DNA of 64,000 nt from Bog-473 sp963751335 (GCA_963751335.1 CAVVUB010000001.1:682001-746000); one strand, 5' to 3'. Counted from the stretch's first letter, positions 25,263 through 34,597 are shown. Notes: generated from the letters alone by a model not told the origin. Made by a program: numbers and translations.

Positions 25263-28250
25263 TCAGCCGAGGTCAAAGGCAAGTGTGACCAGTTCGAAGG
25301 GCCGGAGCTCAAGCTCGATGATGCCATCATTGCTGGCCAGCGGGCATAGCGCACGCTCGAGCAGATCGGTGCGGACCGCCGACACGAAGGGACGGTGCAG
25401 CGTCACGCGCACTGGACCTCGGGAGCCCCACACCTCGCAGAGGCGGACCACCACGGCATCGGAACGGTCGGCCCACTTAACCGCCTCCAGACTCACCCCC
25501 GGCCGATCGACTGACACCACCCGGCCCTCACCCCGACCAGGGAGTAGCGTGAGGGGGAGGTTGAAGTGCTCGGCCTCGGCGATAACCCCGGCATCCCGCA
25601 GGTCGCCCTCGTGCGGGAGCAGCGCGTAGGCAAAGTGGTGGGAGCCCTGGTCCGCCTCTGGGTCGGGAAAGCCCGGAGCGCGAAGGAGCGAGAGCCGGAT
25701 GGTATGTCCGAGGATGTCGTAGCCGTACTTCGACTCGTTGAGCAAGGCCACTCCGTAGCCCGGCTCACTCAGATCTGCCCACCGGTGGCCGCACACCTCG
25801 AAGCGCGCTTCGTCCCAGCTGGTGTTGGCGACGGTCGGCCGTTCGAGATGGCCGTGCTGGATCTCGAAAGTCGCGCGCGCGGAGCGGACGGAGACGGGGA
25901 AGGCAACCTTCAAGAAGCGGTGCCGCTCGTGCCACTCCACGTCGGTATGGAACTCAAGCCGCCGCGTCCCGGCGGCCAGGCGCATGGTCTGGGTGATGGT
26001 CGAGGCCCCGAAGGAGCGGGTGAATCGAACCCCGCCCCGAAGCGGATGGCGCTCCACCACCTCGATCGAGTCCACGGCTACCAGGTTGGTGACCCGGTCG
26101 AAATAAGTGCGGTCGACGTCCCAAGCGTCGAAGGCACGCGGATGGTCGTCGTGGAGCTGGAACAAGTTGCCGCGCTCATCGTCGGCCAGGACCTGACGGC
26201 CAGCAACGATGTCCCGCACCGAGGTCAGCAGGCCGTCGCCGTCCCACTCCACCCGAAGGTGTCCGTTGTCCAGATAGCCCTCGCCAACAGTCACCGCGTC
26301 TCTGCCGTCGGGCGAACGGTCAGGCAAAACCGTCGACCAGCCGCACGCTGGTGCCGACACGAGGGCCAGCGAACGGTCGGGCAGTTCGACCACCTCGGTC
26401 CGGTCGGTGGACGACGGATTGAATGCCACCACGTTCCCGGCACCGTCTCCCCCGCATACGACAGCCTGAGCCTCCGATATGACCGAGCCGGCGATGGCGA
26501 GCACCTCTGCGTGCTCACGCGCCGTGTCCTCGTAGACCCAATGGATGCTGGACCCGGGGAGGATGTCGTGGAACTGGTGGAGCAGGAGAAGCTTCCAGGC
26601 CCGTTCGAGATCGGGGCGCCGGTCAAGGTTCGCAGCTACCGACCACAGCTCGGCGGCTCGGAGGGCTTCCTCGGCGCGACGGTTGGCCAGCTTGACCTCA
26701 GCGTGCGTGGTCAACGTGGCCCGATGGGCTTCGAGGTAGAGCTCACCGACCCAGACGGGGAGATCGTCGGCCTCCTGCAACAACCGATCGAGAAAACCCG
26801 CGACGGTGCCGATCTCCGTACGAGGCAGCCCATCGAGATCCTTCATCCGGCGGAAGCGCTCGACCATGATGTGGTTCGGGCCACCCCCGCCGTCGCCATA
26901 GCCGAAGGGGTAGAGGTTGAGGGCGGTGCCGTCGGGTCCCAAGGCCCGTTCCTGACCGGCGGACACCTCACCCACAGAGAAGTCGCCGTTGTAAGTGTTG
27001 GCTGGGGGGAAGTGGGCCAGCAGGCGGCTCCCGTCATGGCCCTCCCACCAGAAGGAGGTGTGTGGAAAAGGATTCGTGTCGTTCCAGCTCATCTTCTGGG
27101 TGATGAATGAGGTGACGCCGGCCTCACGAGCGATCTGGGGAAGAGCGGCCGAGTAGCCGAAGACGTCTGGAATCCATAATTCGTGAGTCTCGACCCCGAA
27201 CTCCTCGGCGAAGAATCGCTTGCCGTACACCAACTGGCGCACCAGGGACTCGCCCGATGGGATATTCGTATCGGGCTCAACCCACATGCCTCCGACCGGC
27301 TCCCACCGCTCCGATCGGACTTGGTCCACAATCTGCTCGTACAAATCGGGGTATCCGTCCTTCATCCACTGGTACTGCACTGCCTGGCTGCACACGAAGT
27401 GGTGCTCGGGGTAGCGTTCAAGCAGGCGCAGCTGGTTGGAGAAGGTCCTTGCGCATTTGCGCCTGGTCTCTCGTAGTGGCCACAGCCAGGCGCAGTCGAT
27501 GTGGGCATGACCTACTCCGACGACCTTGTTGGACGAGGACGTGGGTCGGTCCAGGAGCGGAGACAGCACCTCACGGGCCGGAATGACACAGGCGGAGACG
27601 TTGTCGGGGTCGATGATGCCCCATGCCTTGTCCAGCGCCCGCATGATCTGATCAGATCGGTCAGGGTTGAGAGCGGCCAGTTCCACCAGGATCCGCATGT
27701 CCAGAAAGAGTCCTTCGACGGACCGGTCAACAATCGCCAGTTCGGCCGTCTCGAGGGTATAGAGCGGTGCACCCGAGTAGTCAGGCACGAGCATGGGCCA
27801 GTCGGCCAGGTGCCACGGCGGGATCGGATTCGCGGCCGCCTCGACGAAGAACTCGACCGGCTCGTCCCCCCGAGCCTCGGGAGTGAGCACGTACTCGCGG
27901 TGCTGGTGGTGGAGTCCCTGGACAGGCCGGAGTCCGGTGTCCCAGATCTGGCCCTCGGCCGTGAAGCCGACAATCTGGTCGCCGCCAAGGTGGATAAGGG
28001 CCACCGCTTCAGCCCCGACCCAAGAGTTCGGGATCGATCCCCGGAACCGGAACCAGGTGGTATCCCACGGACCTCCCCAGGTGTCGCCCACTTCGAACGG
28101 GGTAAACGTTCGCCGAACGGCGTGGACGGCCGGAATCGGCTCGCCATGGAGGTGGTGGGCCGACACCTCCAGCGGTGTACGCCGCCCGTAGATTGCAGGG
28201 CGGACCACCGTCTTCAAGAATCGGCGGAGAGAGTCGGGACTGTAAGCCAC
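25263..28250 (-). CDS. Alpha-mannosidase, glycoside hydrolase family 38
   Basis: A 995-residue protein with the full GH38 layout: an N-terminal accessory sandwich, the catalytic barrel with the zinc motif VGVGHAHIDCAWLWPLRE (about residue 245), QYQWMKDGYP, the nucleophile region ELWIPDVFGYSAALPQI, the three-helix middle domain (LAHRRAEEALRAAELW-type) and a long C-terminal beta region ending ELRPFELVTLAFDL. It hydrolyses terminal alpha-mannosides; no signal peptide, so probably cytosolic turnover of imported oligosaccharides or free glycans. No sugar transporter is adjacent in this window. Length is normal for bacterial GH38. Confidence 0.95.
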   Translation of the reverse strand: MAYSPDSLRRFLKTVVRPAIYGRRTPLEVSAHHLHGEPIPAVHAVRRTFTPFEVGDTWGGPWDTTWFRFRGSIPNSWVGAEAVALIHLGGDQIVGFTAEGQIWDTGLRPVQGLHHQHREYVLTPEARGDEPVEFFVEAAANPIPPWHLADWPMLVPDYSGAPLYTLETAELAIVDRSVEGLFLDMRILVELAALNPDRSDQIMRALDKAWGIIDPDNVSACVIPAREVLSPLLDRPTSSSNKVVGVGHAHIDCAWLWPLRETRRKCARTFSNQLRLLERYPEHHFVCSQAVQYQWMKDGYPDLYEQIVDQVRSERWEPVGGMWVEPDTNIPSGESLVRQLVYGKRFFAEEFGVETHELWIPDVFGYSAALPQIAREAGVTSFITQKMSWNDTNPFPHTSFWWEGHDGSRLLAHFPPANTYNGDFSVGEVSAGQERALGPDGTALNLYPFGYGDGGGGPNHIMVERFRRMKDLDGLPRTEIGTVAGFLDRLLQEADDLPVWVGELYLEAHRATLTTHAEVKLANRRAEEALRAAELWSVAANLDRRPDLERAWKLLLLHQFHDILPGSSIHWVYEDTAREHAEVLAIAGSVISEAQAVVCGGDGAGNVVAFNPSSTDRTEVVELPDRSLALVSAPACGWSTVLPDRSPDGRDAVTVGEGYLDNGHLRVEWDGDGLLTSVRDIVAGRQVLADDERGNLFQLHDDHPRAFDAWDVDRTYFDRVTNLVAVDSIEVVERHPLRGGVRFTRSFGASTITQTMRLAAGTRRLEFHTDVEWHERHRFLKVAFPVSVRSARATFEIQHGHLERPTVANTSWDEARFEVCGHRWADLSEPGYGVALLNESKYGYDILGHTIRLSLLRAPGFPDPEADQGSHHFAYALLPHEGDLRDAGVIAEAEHFNLPLTLLPGRGEGRVVSVDRPGVSLEAVKWADRSDAVVVRLCEVWGSRGPVRVTLHRPFVSAVRTDLLERALCPLASNDGIIELELRPFELVTLAFDLG

Positions 28251-28281
28251 CGGCCCAAGTCTGGCAGCCCAGAGGGATCCG

Positions 28282-28310
28282 AACCCAAGACGGAATTCGA
28301 ACCCGATTCC
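28282..28310 (-). repeat. Short tRNA T-arm-like remnant (copy D)
   Basis: Minus strand reads GGAATCGGGTTCGAATTCCGTCTTGGGTT, which matches the T-arm and acceptor of the glycine tRNA remnants at 15925 and 51445 over CGGGTTCGAAT-CCGTCTT with one mismatch. Only about 29 bases are preserved. It lies in the 108-bp gap between two minus-strand genes. Confidence 0.4.
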
Positions 28311-28358
28311 GGGACCTGGACTCCTTCTCCGCCGAAAATCTCAGAGATAAGAGATGAA

Positions 28359-29198
28359 CTACCCATGCCCTGCGAGGAACGAAATCAGCGCCTCGTTAAC
28401 CTCATCGGGAAACGTCCAGGCGATGTTGTGAGGACCGTCCTCTACCGGGATAAGCGTGCAGTCATCGATCAAAGCCGGGAGGCGTGCCGCTGTCACCTCA
28501 AATGGAAGGATGCGATCCTCCGTGCCGTGTAGGACGAGCACGGGTACGTCGATCTTCGGCAGGTCGGTACGGAAGTCGGTGAGCCACGTGTCCACACAGG
28601 CATACGTCGCGTGCGGCGAAGAACCGGACGCCACGTTGAAGCTCGCCTGCCAGGCCCGATCGCTGATCCGGGTACCGCCAAGTACATCGACGTTGTAGAA
28701 GTTGTTGAAGAAGCCCTCGAAAAAGGCATACCGGTCGGTAACGATTGCCGCCTCAATGTCAGCGAACACCTTGCCATCCACGCCTTCGGGGTTATCGTCT
28801 GTCTTGAGCACGAAGGGTGGGATCGTGCCGAGGAGCGCGGCTTTCCGCACCCGGTCCGACCCATAGGTCCCGAGGTAGCGCACGACCTCTCCGGTGCCCA
28901 TCGAAAAGCCGACCAATACGAGGTCGCGTAGGTCGAGGTGTTCAATCAACACATGAAGATCGCCGGCGAACGAGTCGTAGTCATACCCGAAGCTCGGTTG
29001 ACTTGAGCGCCCGAAGCCTCGGCGGTCGTAGGTGATCACTCGATGGCCATTGAGGAGCAACTCTCGCTCCTGGCGCTCCCACGAGTTGCCATCGAGTGGA
29101 TATCGATGAATCAAGAGGACCGGACGGCCGCTCCCGTGGTCTTCGTAGTGGATCTCGATGGGGGCACCGTTCTCGTTGCCGACGATGACAAAAGGCAT
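28359..29198 (-). CDS. Alpha/beta hydrolase (non-haem chloroperoxidase-like)
   Basis: A 279-residue cytosolic hydrolase with the classic order: PVLLIHRYPLDGNSW (oxyanion region, with HR in place of the common HG), ITYDRRGFGRSSQP, nucleophile Ser in LVGFSMGTGEVVRYLG, acid Asp in LVLHGTEDRILPF and late His in VEDGPHNIAWTFPDEV. This is the cofactor-free haloperoxidase/arylesterase group, which also contains perhydrolases and lactonases. No obvious partner gene. Start ATG at 29198 is followed directly by the conserved N-terminal strand. Confidence 0.9.
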   Translation of the reverse strand: MPFVIVGNENGAPIEIHYEDHGSGRPVLLIHRYPLDGNSWERQERELLLNGHRVITYDRRGFGRSSQPSFGYDYDSFAGDLHVLIEHLDLRDLVLVGFSMGTGEVVRYLGTYGSDRVRKAALLGTIPPFVLKTDDNPEGVDGKVFADIEAAIVTDRYAFFEGFFNNFYNVDVLGGTRISDRAWQASFNVASGSSPHATYACVDTWLTDFRTDLPKIDVPVLVLHGTEDRILPFEVTAARLPALIDDCTLIPVEDGPHNIAWTFPDEVNEALISFLAGHG

Positions 29199-29318
29199 TG
29201 CGTCTCTCCATTTCCGGGAGTACGGGAAGATACGAGGGTCAAATATGTGGATGCACCCGCCCCAGCCGTCGGGCTGGCACCGGCCGGGGGTGGGCGCAAG
29301 ATCAGACAGGACAACAGA

Positions 29319-29765
29319 TCAGTCCCGACCAGGGCGACGCACGGTGACTTCTTGGACCAGCCACAGATTCCCGTCGGGGTCGCTGAACGAGCAGAACGAC
29401 CCATAGCTGGCGTGCTCGGGGTCTGGACCGGGTTCACGCGCCTCGACGGGGAACGGAGGACCGTGCCAGATGTCGCTCACGTCGATGCCAAGGCTGGCGA
29501 GTCCACTGTGAGCATCTTTGATGTCGTCGACGACGAGGATGGCTTGGATTCCGCCAGGAGAGCCCGTCGGGAGTCCCAAACCGAACGTGATCGAAGTCGG
29601 CGAACCCGGGGGTGTGAGCTGGACGAAGCGAAGTCCATCCATCGGTGCAACGTCGTCATCGAGTCGCCAACCCAACTTTTGATAGAACGCCTTGGCCCGA
29701 TCGACGTCAGTCACGGCGACAATCTGGTTTTCAAGCCTCAAGTTCGGTGCTTCGGCAGTGCTCAT
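29319..29765 (-). CDS. VOC family protein
   Basis: A 148-residue glyoxalase-fold protein: IVAVTDVDRAKAFYQKLGWRLD at the start and SFSDPDGNLWLVQEVT at the end, both canonical. The F(S)DPDGN motif is well kept, so a metal or ligand site is likely. ATG at 29765 is preceded by a GAGAGG site; the frame is open further upstream but would overlap the divergent LysR promoter. It is divergent from the LysR gene (29983), which may regulate it; this is a frequent LysR arrangement. Confidence 0.88.
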   Translation of the reverse strand: MSTAEAPNLRLENQIVAVTDVDRAKAFYQKLGWRLDDDVAPMDGLRFVQLTPPGSPTSITFGLGLPTGSPGGIQAILVVDDIKDAHSGLASLGIDVSDIWHGPPFPVEAREPGPDPEHASYGSFCSFSDPDGNLWLVQEVTVRRPGRD

Positions 29766-29982
29766 AACCTCTCTCGCTTTCATCAATGCGTGGTCTCCGA
29801 CGTATCGCCACAAAAGACGACATCGTTTGCACCGGAGCAGAATCACCGTCGTCAAAACGATGATCTCCCGTGCAGTCAACCCGTCTCGGCGTCTGGCGTC
29901 CACGACTTATGCCCTAACTGTGTTATGCCCCACCTATCACCGACAATCAGCCCGTCGCGCGAGGCGATGTACCACCGAGAAC

Positions 29983-31266
29983 GTGGAACTTCGGCAGTTG
30001 AACTACTTCGTCGCCGTCGCCGAGGAACTGCATTTTGGTCGAGCCGCCGAGCGGCTTCACCTTGCCTCTCCGTCGCTGTCCCAACAGATCAGCAATCTCG
30101 AACGTGAGCTCGGGACGCAACTCCTCGTCCGAGACCGCCGCCACGTCGAACTGACCCCCGCCGGTGGTCAGTTCCTTACAGATGCTCGCGAGGTGTTGGC
30201 CCTTGCGACCCGTGCGTTCGATCGGGCACGCCAAGGCGCTGGGGAGGTCCCACTACGGCTGGGCTACGTCAGCTGGCTTCCTCCGGAGGCATTGGCAATT
30301 CCGGATCCTCGGGTCCGTGTAGACGAATGGGTCCTGCCATCACACACGCAAACGGAGCGGGTGGCCGAAGGCAGCCTCGACTTGGCCATAGCCTGGGTTG
30401 AGGCTGCCGATGTCGAGAGGTACAGGCTGGCTGCCCACCTCTTGCAATACGAGAGGCTCGAGGTCGTGCTGCCACGTGCCCTTCCATCAGCTCGTCTCGA
30501 AAGTGTGCCGGCGGCCGAGGTGACAGTACTCGTCGATGTTGATGAAGCCTCGTGGAGGTCGTGGAACGTCTATGCCTTCGCGTTTGGCGAAGCCAGTCAG
30601 GCGTCAGTGATCAATATCGACGACGGCGGCATCGCGGGGCCAGCGTTTTTCGACCACGTGGCTCGCCTGCGGAGACCTGTGCTCGAGTCGCCGAAGCGCC
30701 ACGCCGCGCCGATGCCGCCGACGATGATTCGGCGGCCCGTGCAATCTCCCGTACCGCTCTGGGCCCGGGCACTGATCCATAGAGCAGACGACACTCGGCC
30801 AAGAGTTGCCCGGGTGGTCCAGACGTTGATCGACCACGCATCGACTGTGGTTGGCGAACACCCCCACCCGAACCACACTGGCCTGACGCCAACGAGGATT
30901 TGGCGGTGTTACGGAAGGAAACCAACGACGGTAGAGATGGATCGAAACTTTGAAAAGGCCGAATCAACTCCTGCTGGATCGCAAATGCGGGATCACGTCG
31001 CACGCACACACTTGCTCAGTCAGCTGACGGTCATCTTCTGGACAGACACGGCCGACGCTCCCGTTTCTCACACAGCGGGCTCGAATCCCGGCACCCGAGC
31101 CTCCGGGCCCGATAGCTGCTTTTCGCCAGCCCCGGAGGTAGGAGCAACCCATCGACCAATGGAGAGGCCTCAGTGCATCAGCCGCGCGCAGCCTTCATCA
31201 ATTCGGCGACCGCCGCAGGTTGCGAGACGTAGACCGAGTGACTACAAGGAACTTCGGCCACAGTAG
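29983..31266 (+). CDS. LysR family transcriptional regulator, C-terminus abnormally extended
   Basis: GTG start at 29983 gives the LysR wHTH (VELRQLNYFVAVAEELHFGRAAERLHLASPSLSQQISNLERELGTQLL, residues 1-50) and then a short effector domain (VPLRLGYVSWLPPEAL, VLVDVDEASWRSW, VARLRRPVLESPKRHAAPMPP). Relatives end near residue 300; here the frame reads on for about 130 residues of low-quality sequence to 31266, overlapping an antisense hydrolase remnant. The natural stop near 30890 has apparently been lost by mutation or indel. Divergent to the VOC gene at 29765. The first 300 residues look functional. Confidence 0.8.
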   Translation: MELRQLNYFVAVAEELHFGRAAERLHLASPSLSQQISNLERELGTQLLVRDRRHVELTPAGGQFLTDAREVLALATRAFDRARQGAGEVPLRLGYVSWLPPEALAIPDPRVRVDEWVLPSHTQTERVAEGSLDLAIAWVEAADVERYRLAAHLLQYERLEVVLPRALPSARLESVPAAEVTVLVDVDEASWRSWNVYAFAFGEASQASVINIDDGGIAGPAFFDHVARLRRPVLESPKRHAAPMPPTMIRRPVQSPVPLWARALIHRADDTRPRVARVVQTLIDHASTVVGEHPHPNHTGLTPTRIWRCYGRKPTTVEMDRNFEKAESTPAGSQMRDHVARTHLLSQLTVIFWTDTADAPVSHTAGSNPGTRASGPDSCFSPAPEVGATHRPMERPQCISRAQPSSIRRPPQVARRRPSDYKELRPQ

Positions 31267-31380
31267 AGCCAGCGCTTGGCCATTGTGTGCTGAACGGGCG
31301 GTGGGATCATCTGATCATCAGATGCCACCAGATACCAGCTCGACTTCGTCGGCCGGGATGTCAGCAGCGAAGGAAAAGGC
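31178..31380 (-). pseudogene. C-terminal fragment of an alpha/beta hydrolase
   Basis: Minus strand shows SSWYLVASDDQMIPPPVQHTMAKR in one frame and, after an indel near 31272, AGSTVAEVPCSHSVYVSQPAAVAELM followed by a stop at 31178. These are the acid-loop and histidine-loop of the RsbQ/EstA-like hydrolases (DxMIPP...; SH-VYVSQP). The N-terminal part, including any nucleophile, is missing; an SDR gene lies directly upstream. A relic of deletion or recombination. Confidence 0.65.
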
Positions 31381-31393
31381 GAACTTATGCCGA

Positions 31394-32326
31394 CTACAAA
31401 GGAATTCCGAGCCGAGAACAGATCTGCATCACTTCATCGAAGATGGAGCTCGGAACGATGAATGGCTCAGTAGCCGCCACCTCTGCCAAATGGCCCTCGA
31501 TCGCCTCCGCAGTGGGCGGCGAGTCCTCGGGAGCCACCCAGCCTTCGGCGAGGCCAACGAAGACCCGGGCGAAGCGCCCAGCACAAGCTGAGTAGTTCTG
31601 ATGCGTGAAGGTGCACGCCCGGCTGGCCAGGTAGACGACCATGGGTATCACGAACTCGGGCTCTATCGCACGAAGGAACGGCACATCGTCGCCGAGCATG
31701 TCTCGATCGCCCACAGTCTCGGTCACCATTCGTGAATAGCCGAACGGTAGAACGGTGTTCGCCAAAATGCCGTAGGGACTGCCGTCGATAGCGATGGCGT
31801 TGGCCAGGCCGACGATGCCCGCCTTGGCCGCGGCGTAGTGCGCCGAGTTTGGTTGACCGAACAGTCCAGCCGAGGAAGCGATGAAGACGAACCGGCCCCC
31901 ACCTTGAGCCTTCATGACCCGGTAGGCAGGCTGGCTCAGGTAAAAGCTGCCGTTCAAGTGTACGTTGAGCATTCGGCGCCAATCCTCGGCGGCCAGCTCG
32001 TCGAAGGGAAGGGTGTCGAAGATCCCGGCGTTGCTTACCACCGCGTCGATCCGTCCAAACTCCTCGAGCGCCTGATCCACGATTGCCGCCCCGCCCCTCT
32101 CGCTGTCCACCGAGTCGTGCGAAGCCACGGCAATACCTCCGAGGCTGGTGATCTCCGTCACGACTCGGTCCGCCACGCTCGAATCAGCGCCCTCTCCGTG
32201 CATCGTGACGCCGACGTCGTTGACGAGAACCGACGCACCTCGTTGTGCCAGATCTAAGGCATACAGACGGCCGAGTCCACGACCGGCTCCGGTCACGATG
32301 ACCGCTTGCCCGTTGAACTCGATCAT
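31394..32326 (-). CDS. SDR family oxidoreductase (MFE-type)
   Basis: A 310-residue NAD(P)-dependent dehydrogenase. It has TGAGRGLGR (cofactor site), NDVGVTMHGEG typical of the hydroxyacyl-CoA-dehydrogenase part of multifunctional enzyme type 2, NAGIF, catalytic Ser in IASSAGLFG and YAAAK. The C-terminal 60 residues form an extra segment shared with the SDR at 43745. ATG at 32326 follows an AAGGA site. It lies at the left edge of the P450 cluster, so a role in oxidising a hydroxylated intermediate is likely by context. Confidence 0.88.
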   Translation of the reverse strand: MIEFNGQAVIVTGAGRGLGRLYALDLAQRGASVLVNDVGVTMHGEGADSSVADRVVTEITSLGGIAVASHDSVDSERGGAAIVDQALEEFGRIDAVVSNAGIFDTLPFDELAAEDWRRMLNVHLNGSFYLSQPAYRVMKAQGGGRFVFIASSAGLFGQPNSAHYAAAKAGIVGLANAIAIDGSPYGILANTVLPFGYSRMVTETVGDRDMLGDDVPFLRAIEPEFVIPMVVYLASRACTFTHQNYSACAGRFARVFVGLAEGWVAPEDSPPTAEAIEGHLAEVAATEPFIVPSSIFDEVMQICSRLGIPL

Positions 32327-32464
32327 TGTTGGAAATCCTTCCTCGACTGCGTCGCGAGATCCTCCTGCGATCCGCAAACAGAGAGCGGAACGGGTACCGT
32401 CAACAGATATTCCACTCCACGGGAGCGAAGCCCTCCGTCGGCACTCGCTGTCAACCTCGTTGCC

Positions 32465-33706
32465 CTATGACGAGCTGGCGGATGACGTTCCCTTGATATC
32501 CGTCCCACAGACAGGCTGGGAGGACGTTGGAACGAATCCTTTCTGTCCCGCTCGCAGCACCCAGACGCACTGCTCCGCCGGATCGTGACCAAAGTTGGTC
32601 GAGTAATCGATTGGCTTGGGCAGCAATCCATTGGCCGTGTAGTTCTTGATACTGCGAAGATCCTTTATCACTGCCGCCCGCGTGGGATTTGCTCCCGCCA
32701 TCTGCAACCCCTTGATCATCAGATCGGCACCCGCCCAGCTCTCGTACTGGAACAGAGTTGGGAACTGCGATTTCGAGAAGTGCTGGAACTTCTGGAGCGC
32801 AGTCGCCATTTGCTCCGTACCCGCGTCGGGAAGGGAGAAGGGTCGGTAAATGGACAAGAACTCGTCGCCCTGCAAGTAACTCCACGAAGGAGAGTTGACG
32901 ACGCCCGGCGCATAGCCGGTAGCGAAGACGGCTGACTTAAGCTGGACACCGGCCTGCTTGAGGGCCGTGGCCAAGGCAAAGTCGGAGGCGTCGATCATCG
33001 TTGGGAACAAAGCGTCCACGTGCTTTTGCTTCGCCTGGAGGGCGGCGGCGGTAAAGTCCATTCCGCCGAACGGCACCGAAGTATCGAGCACACCCAATTT
33101 GCCGCCGGCGTGCTCGAATGACTTGACCTCCTGGCCCGCCTCTCGCGACGAGCTCGGAGAAATACTGTAGCCATACGAGCCGAGGACGGTGCCGCCGAAT
33201 CTCCTGAGGATCTTCCCTTCCAGGGTGTTGACGGGATATGAAGGATCGACGCTGCCAAGGTCCGACGAAAACATGTTGGTGTAGGGCTGCTGCCCCCACT
33301 CGGGACCGTCCGTATAAGACCCGGTGACGGGCACCCCTTGTTGCTGGGGGTACTTGGCCGCCAGGAAGAAGAGCGGGCTGGCTGACACGATGCCGAACGC
33401 ACCTCTGGCCAGTGCACTCTGCACGCCGGTCACGATTTCCGATGGGCTCGTCTGGTCGTCGATCACCAGCGGCACGAGTTTGTGTCCATTTACGCCTCCT
33501 TCGGAATTCTGGAGCGCAATGCGCGCCAAGAAGCCAGCGGGATCGGAAGACGTCTCCGGGGCACTGGGCCCGGTGAGCGACGTCACGAGCGCCAGCGTGA
33601 TGGGTGCGGGGGACGCAGAGGCTGACGGCGCGCTGAGACTGACTGTCGCAAAAGCGAGTCCCAGAGTGGCCGCTACAACGGCAGAACTCCGGATCCTACG
33701 TCGCAT
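32465..33706 (-). CDS. Exported substrate-binding protein, branched-chain amino acid type (Peripla_BP_6)
   Basis: A 413-residue type-I periplasmic-binding-fold protein with a Sec signal (MRRRIRSSAVVAATLGLAFATVSLSAPSASA region) and a mature start APITLALVTSLTGPSAPET; it retains VPLVIDDQTSPSEIVTGVQSAL and VDALFPTMIDASDFALATALKQAG. Such proteins feed amino acids, amides or aromatic acids to ABC importers. No permease or ATPase gene is found in the window, so its transporter is elsewhere or it serves another role. A copy of the cluster element lies 42 bases upstream of the ATG (33749-33769). Confidence 0.88.
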   Translation of the reverse strand: MRRRIRSSAVVAATLGLAFATVSLSAPSASASPAPITLALVTSLTGPSAPETSSDPAGFLARIALQNSEGGVNGHKLVPLVIDDQTSPSEIVTGVQSALARGAFGIVSASPLFFLAAKYPQQQGVPVTGSYTDGPEWGQQPYTNMFSSDLGSVDPSYPVNTLEGKILRRFGGTVLGSYGYSISPSSSREAGQEVKSFEHAGGKLGVLDTSVPFGGMDFTAAALQAKQKHVDALFPTMIDASDFALATALKQAGVQLKSAVFATGYAPGVVNSPSWSYLQGDEFLSIYRPFSLPDAGTEQMATALQKFQHFSKSQFPTLFQYESWAGADLMIKGLQMAGANPTRAAVIKDLRSIKNYTANGLLPKPIDYSTNFGHDPAEQCVWVLRAGQKGFVPTSSQPVCGTDIKGTSSASSS

Positions 33707-33748
33707 CGACCAGCCCCCCAGACGTCAAAAAGTCGCACCAGTTCGAGT

Positions 33749-33769
33749 GCAACCTGATATTTGTTCCAC
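33749..33769 (-). promoter_or_regulatory. Cluster element, copy S1
   Basis: Minus-strand GTGGAACAAATATCAGGTTGC, 42 bases before the substrate-binding protein start. It matches the core GGAACAAATCTCAGGTT found at 34650, 41015, 43706 and 44760. The half-symmetric ends (GAAC...GTT) fit a TetR-type operator. Confidence 0.65.
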
Positions 33770-33832
33770 AGCCTAGGAGCGCCCCAACCGGACCGTCAAC
33801 AGCGCCCCGGCTCTCAAGACGGATCACTTCTG

Positions 33833-34597
33833 TCAAGGAATCAGTTGGCCGGTCGGGCGAACGACCAGTTCGTTCACGCAGATGCCGTCCGGCAGACACA
33901 TGATGAAGGCGATGCACTCGGCCAGCGCTTCGGGAGGCGCAGGTCCCGTGCCCTCGGTGAACATGGGCGCTTCCGTGACGGGAACCTTCCCGTCGATGAT
34001 GACTCCTTCCAGGGTCAAACCCTCGGTTTCGAACATCCCGGGCATGACGAGGCTGACGTTGGCGCCTTGCTGCGCCAGTTCGAGGCGAAGGCTATCGAAG
34101 GCTGCTTCCAATCCGCGCTTGGACGCTGCGTAGATGCCAGTACCGGGCATTGGCGTGAGTGCGCCGGTCGAGCCCACGATGACGACATCGCGCCGTCCCG
34201 TTCCCGGAAAACGGGCCGTCGCGTAGCGCACCGTGGCGAGTGGACCGAGGAGATTCAGGTCGAACAACTCGCGCCATCGCTCCGGGGTTCCCGAGGTGAT
34301 CTCGCCGGCCATCATCCGGCCCGCCACGGCGACGACGCCGTCCAATCCGCCGAGAAGATCGGCGGCTTCGTTCACACTTGCCTCGAGTGAGCTGAGGTCA
34401 GTGACGTCGCAGCACACAAGGGTCGCGCTCGGACCCAGCTCCTCGGCCAGATTTTCCAGTCGCTCCTTTCTCCGAGCCAACATGGCCACCGTGCCGCCGC
34501 GGTCAACGATGGCTCGACACGCCGCGGCGCCGATACCACTCGATGCCCCGGTCACGAGCACGCGTCGACCACTCAGGTCACGAGCTGCTGCGCCCAT
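33833..34597 (-). CDS. SDR family oxidoreductase
   Basis: A 254-residue classical short-chain dehydrogenase: TGASSGIGAAACRA, CCDVTDLSS, VAGRMM (in place of NNAG), Ser in VGSTGALTPMPG and YAASKRG. The end FIMCLPDGICVNELVVRPTGQL is typical of NADP-dependent serine/alcohol-type SDRs. It is divergent from the P450 at 34684, with one copy of the cluster element between them, so both are likely controlled together. Confidence 0.9.
   Translation of the reverse strand: MGAAARDLSGRRVLVTGASSGIGAAACRAIVDRGGTVAMLARRKERLENLAEELGPSATLVCCDVTDLSSLEASVNEAADLLGGLDGVVAVAGRMMAGEITSGTPERWRELFDLNLLGPLATVRYATARFPGTGRRDVVIVGSTGALTPMPGTGIYAASKRGLEAAFDSLRLELAQQGANVSLVMPGMFETEGLTLEGVIIDGKVPVTEAPMFTEGTGPAPPEALAECIAFIMCLPDGICVNELVVRPTGQLIP

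Noticed and set aside
25566..27110. 514-residue plus-strand frame inside the GH38 gene, and the 343-residue one at 27501
   Set aside because: Antisense shadows of a clearly conserved 995-residue mannosidase.
31060..31110. GGGCTCGAATCCCGG on the plus strand as another tRNA
   Set aside because: It lies in the opposite orientation to the other remnants and no tRNA arms surround it; it only looks like a T-arm by chance or at best is a trace.
32401..32425. CAACAGATATTCCAC before the SDR at 32326 as a further cluster element
   Set aside because: It is several bases shorter than the core and lacks AAATCT; similarity is only to the ends.
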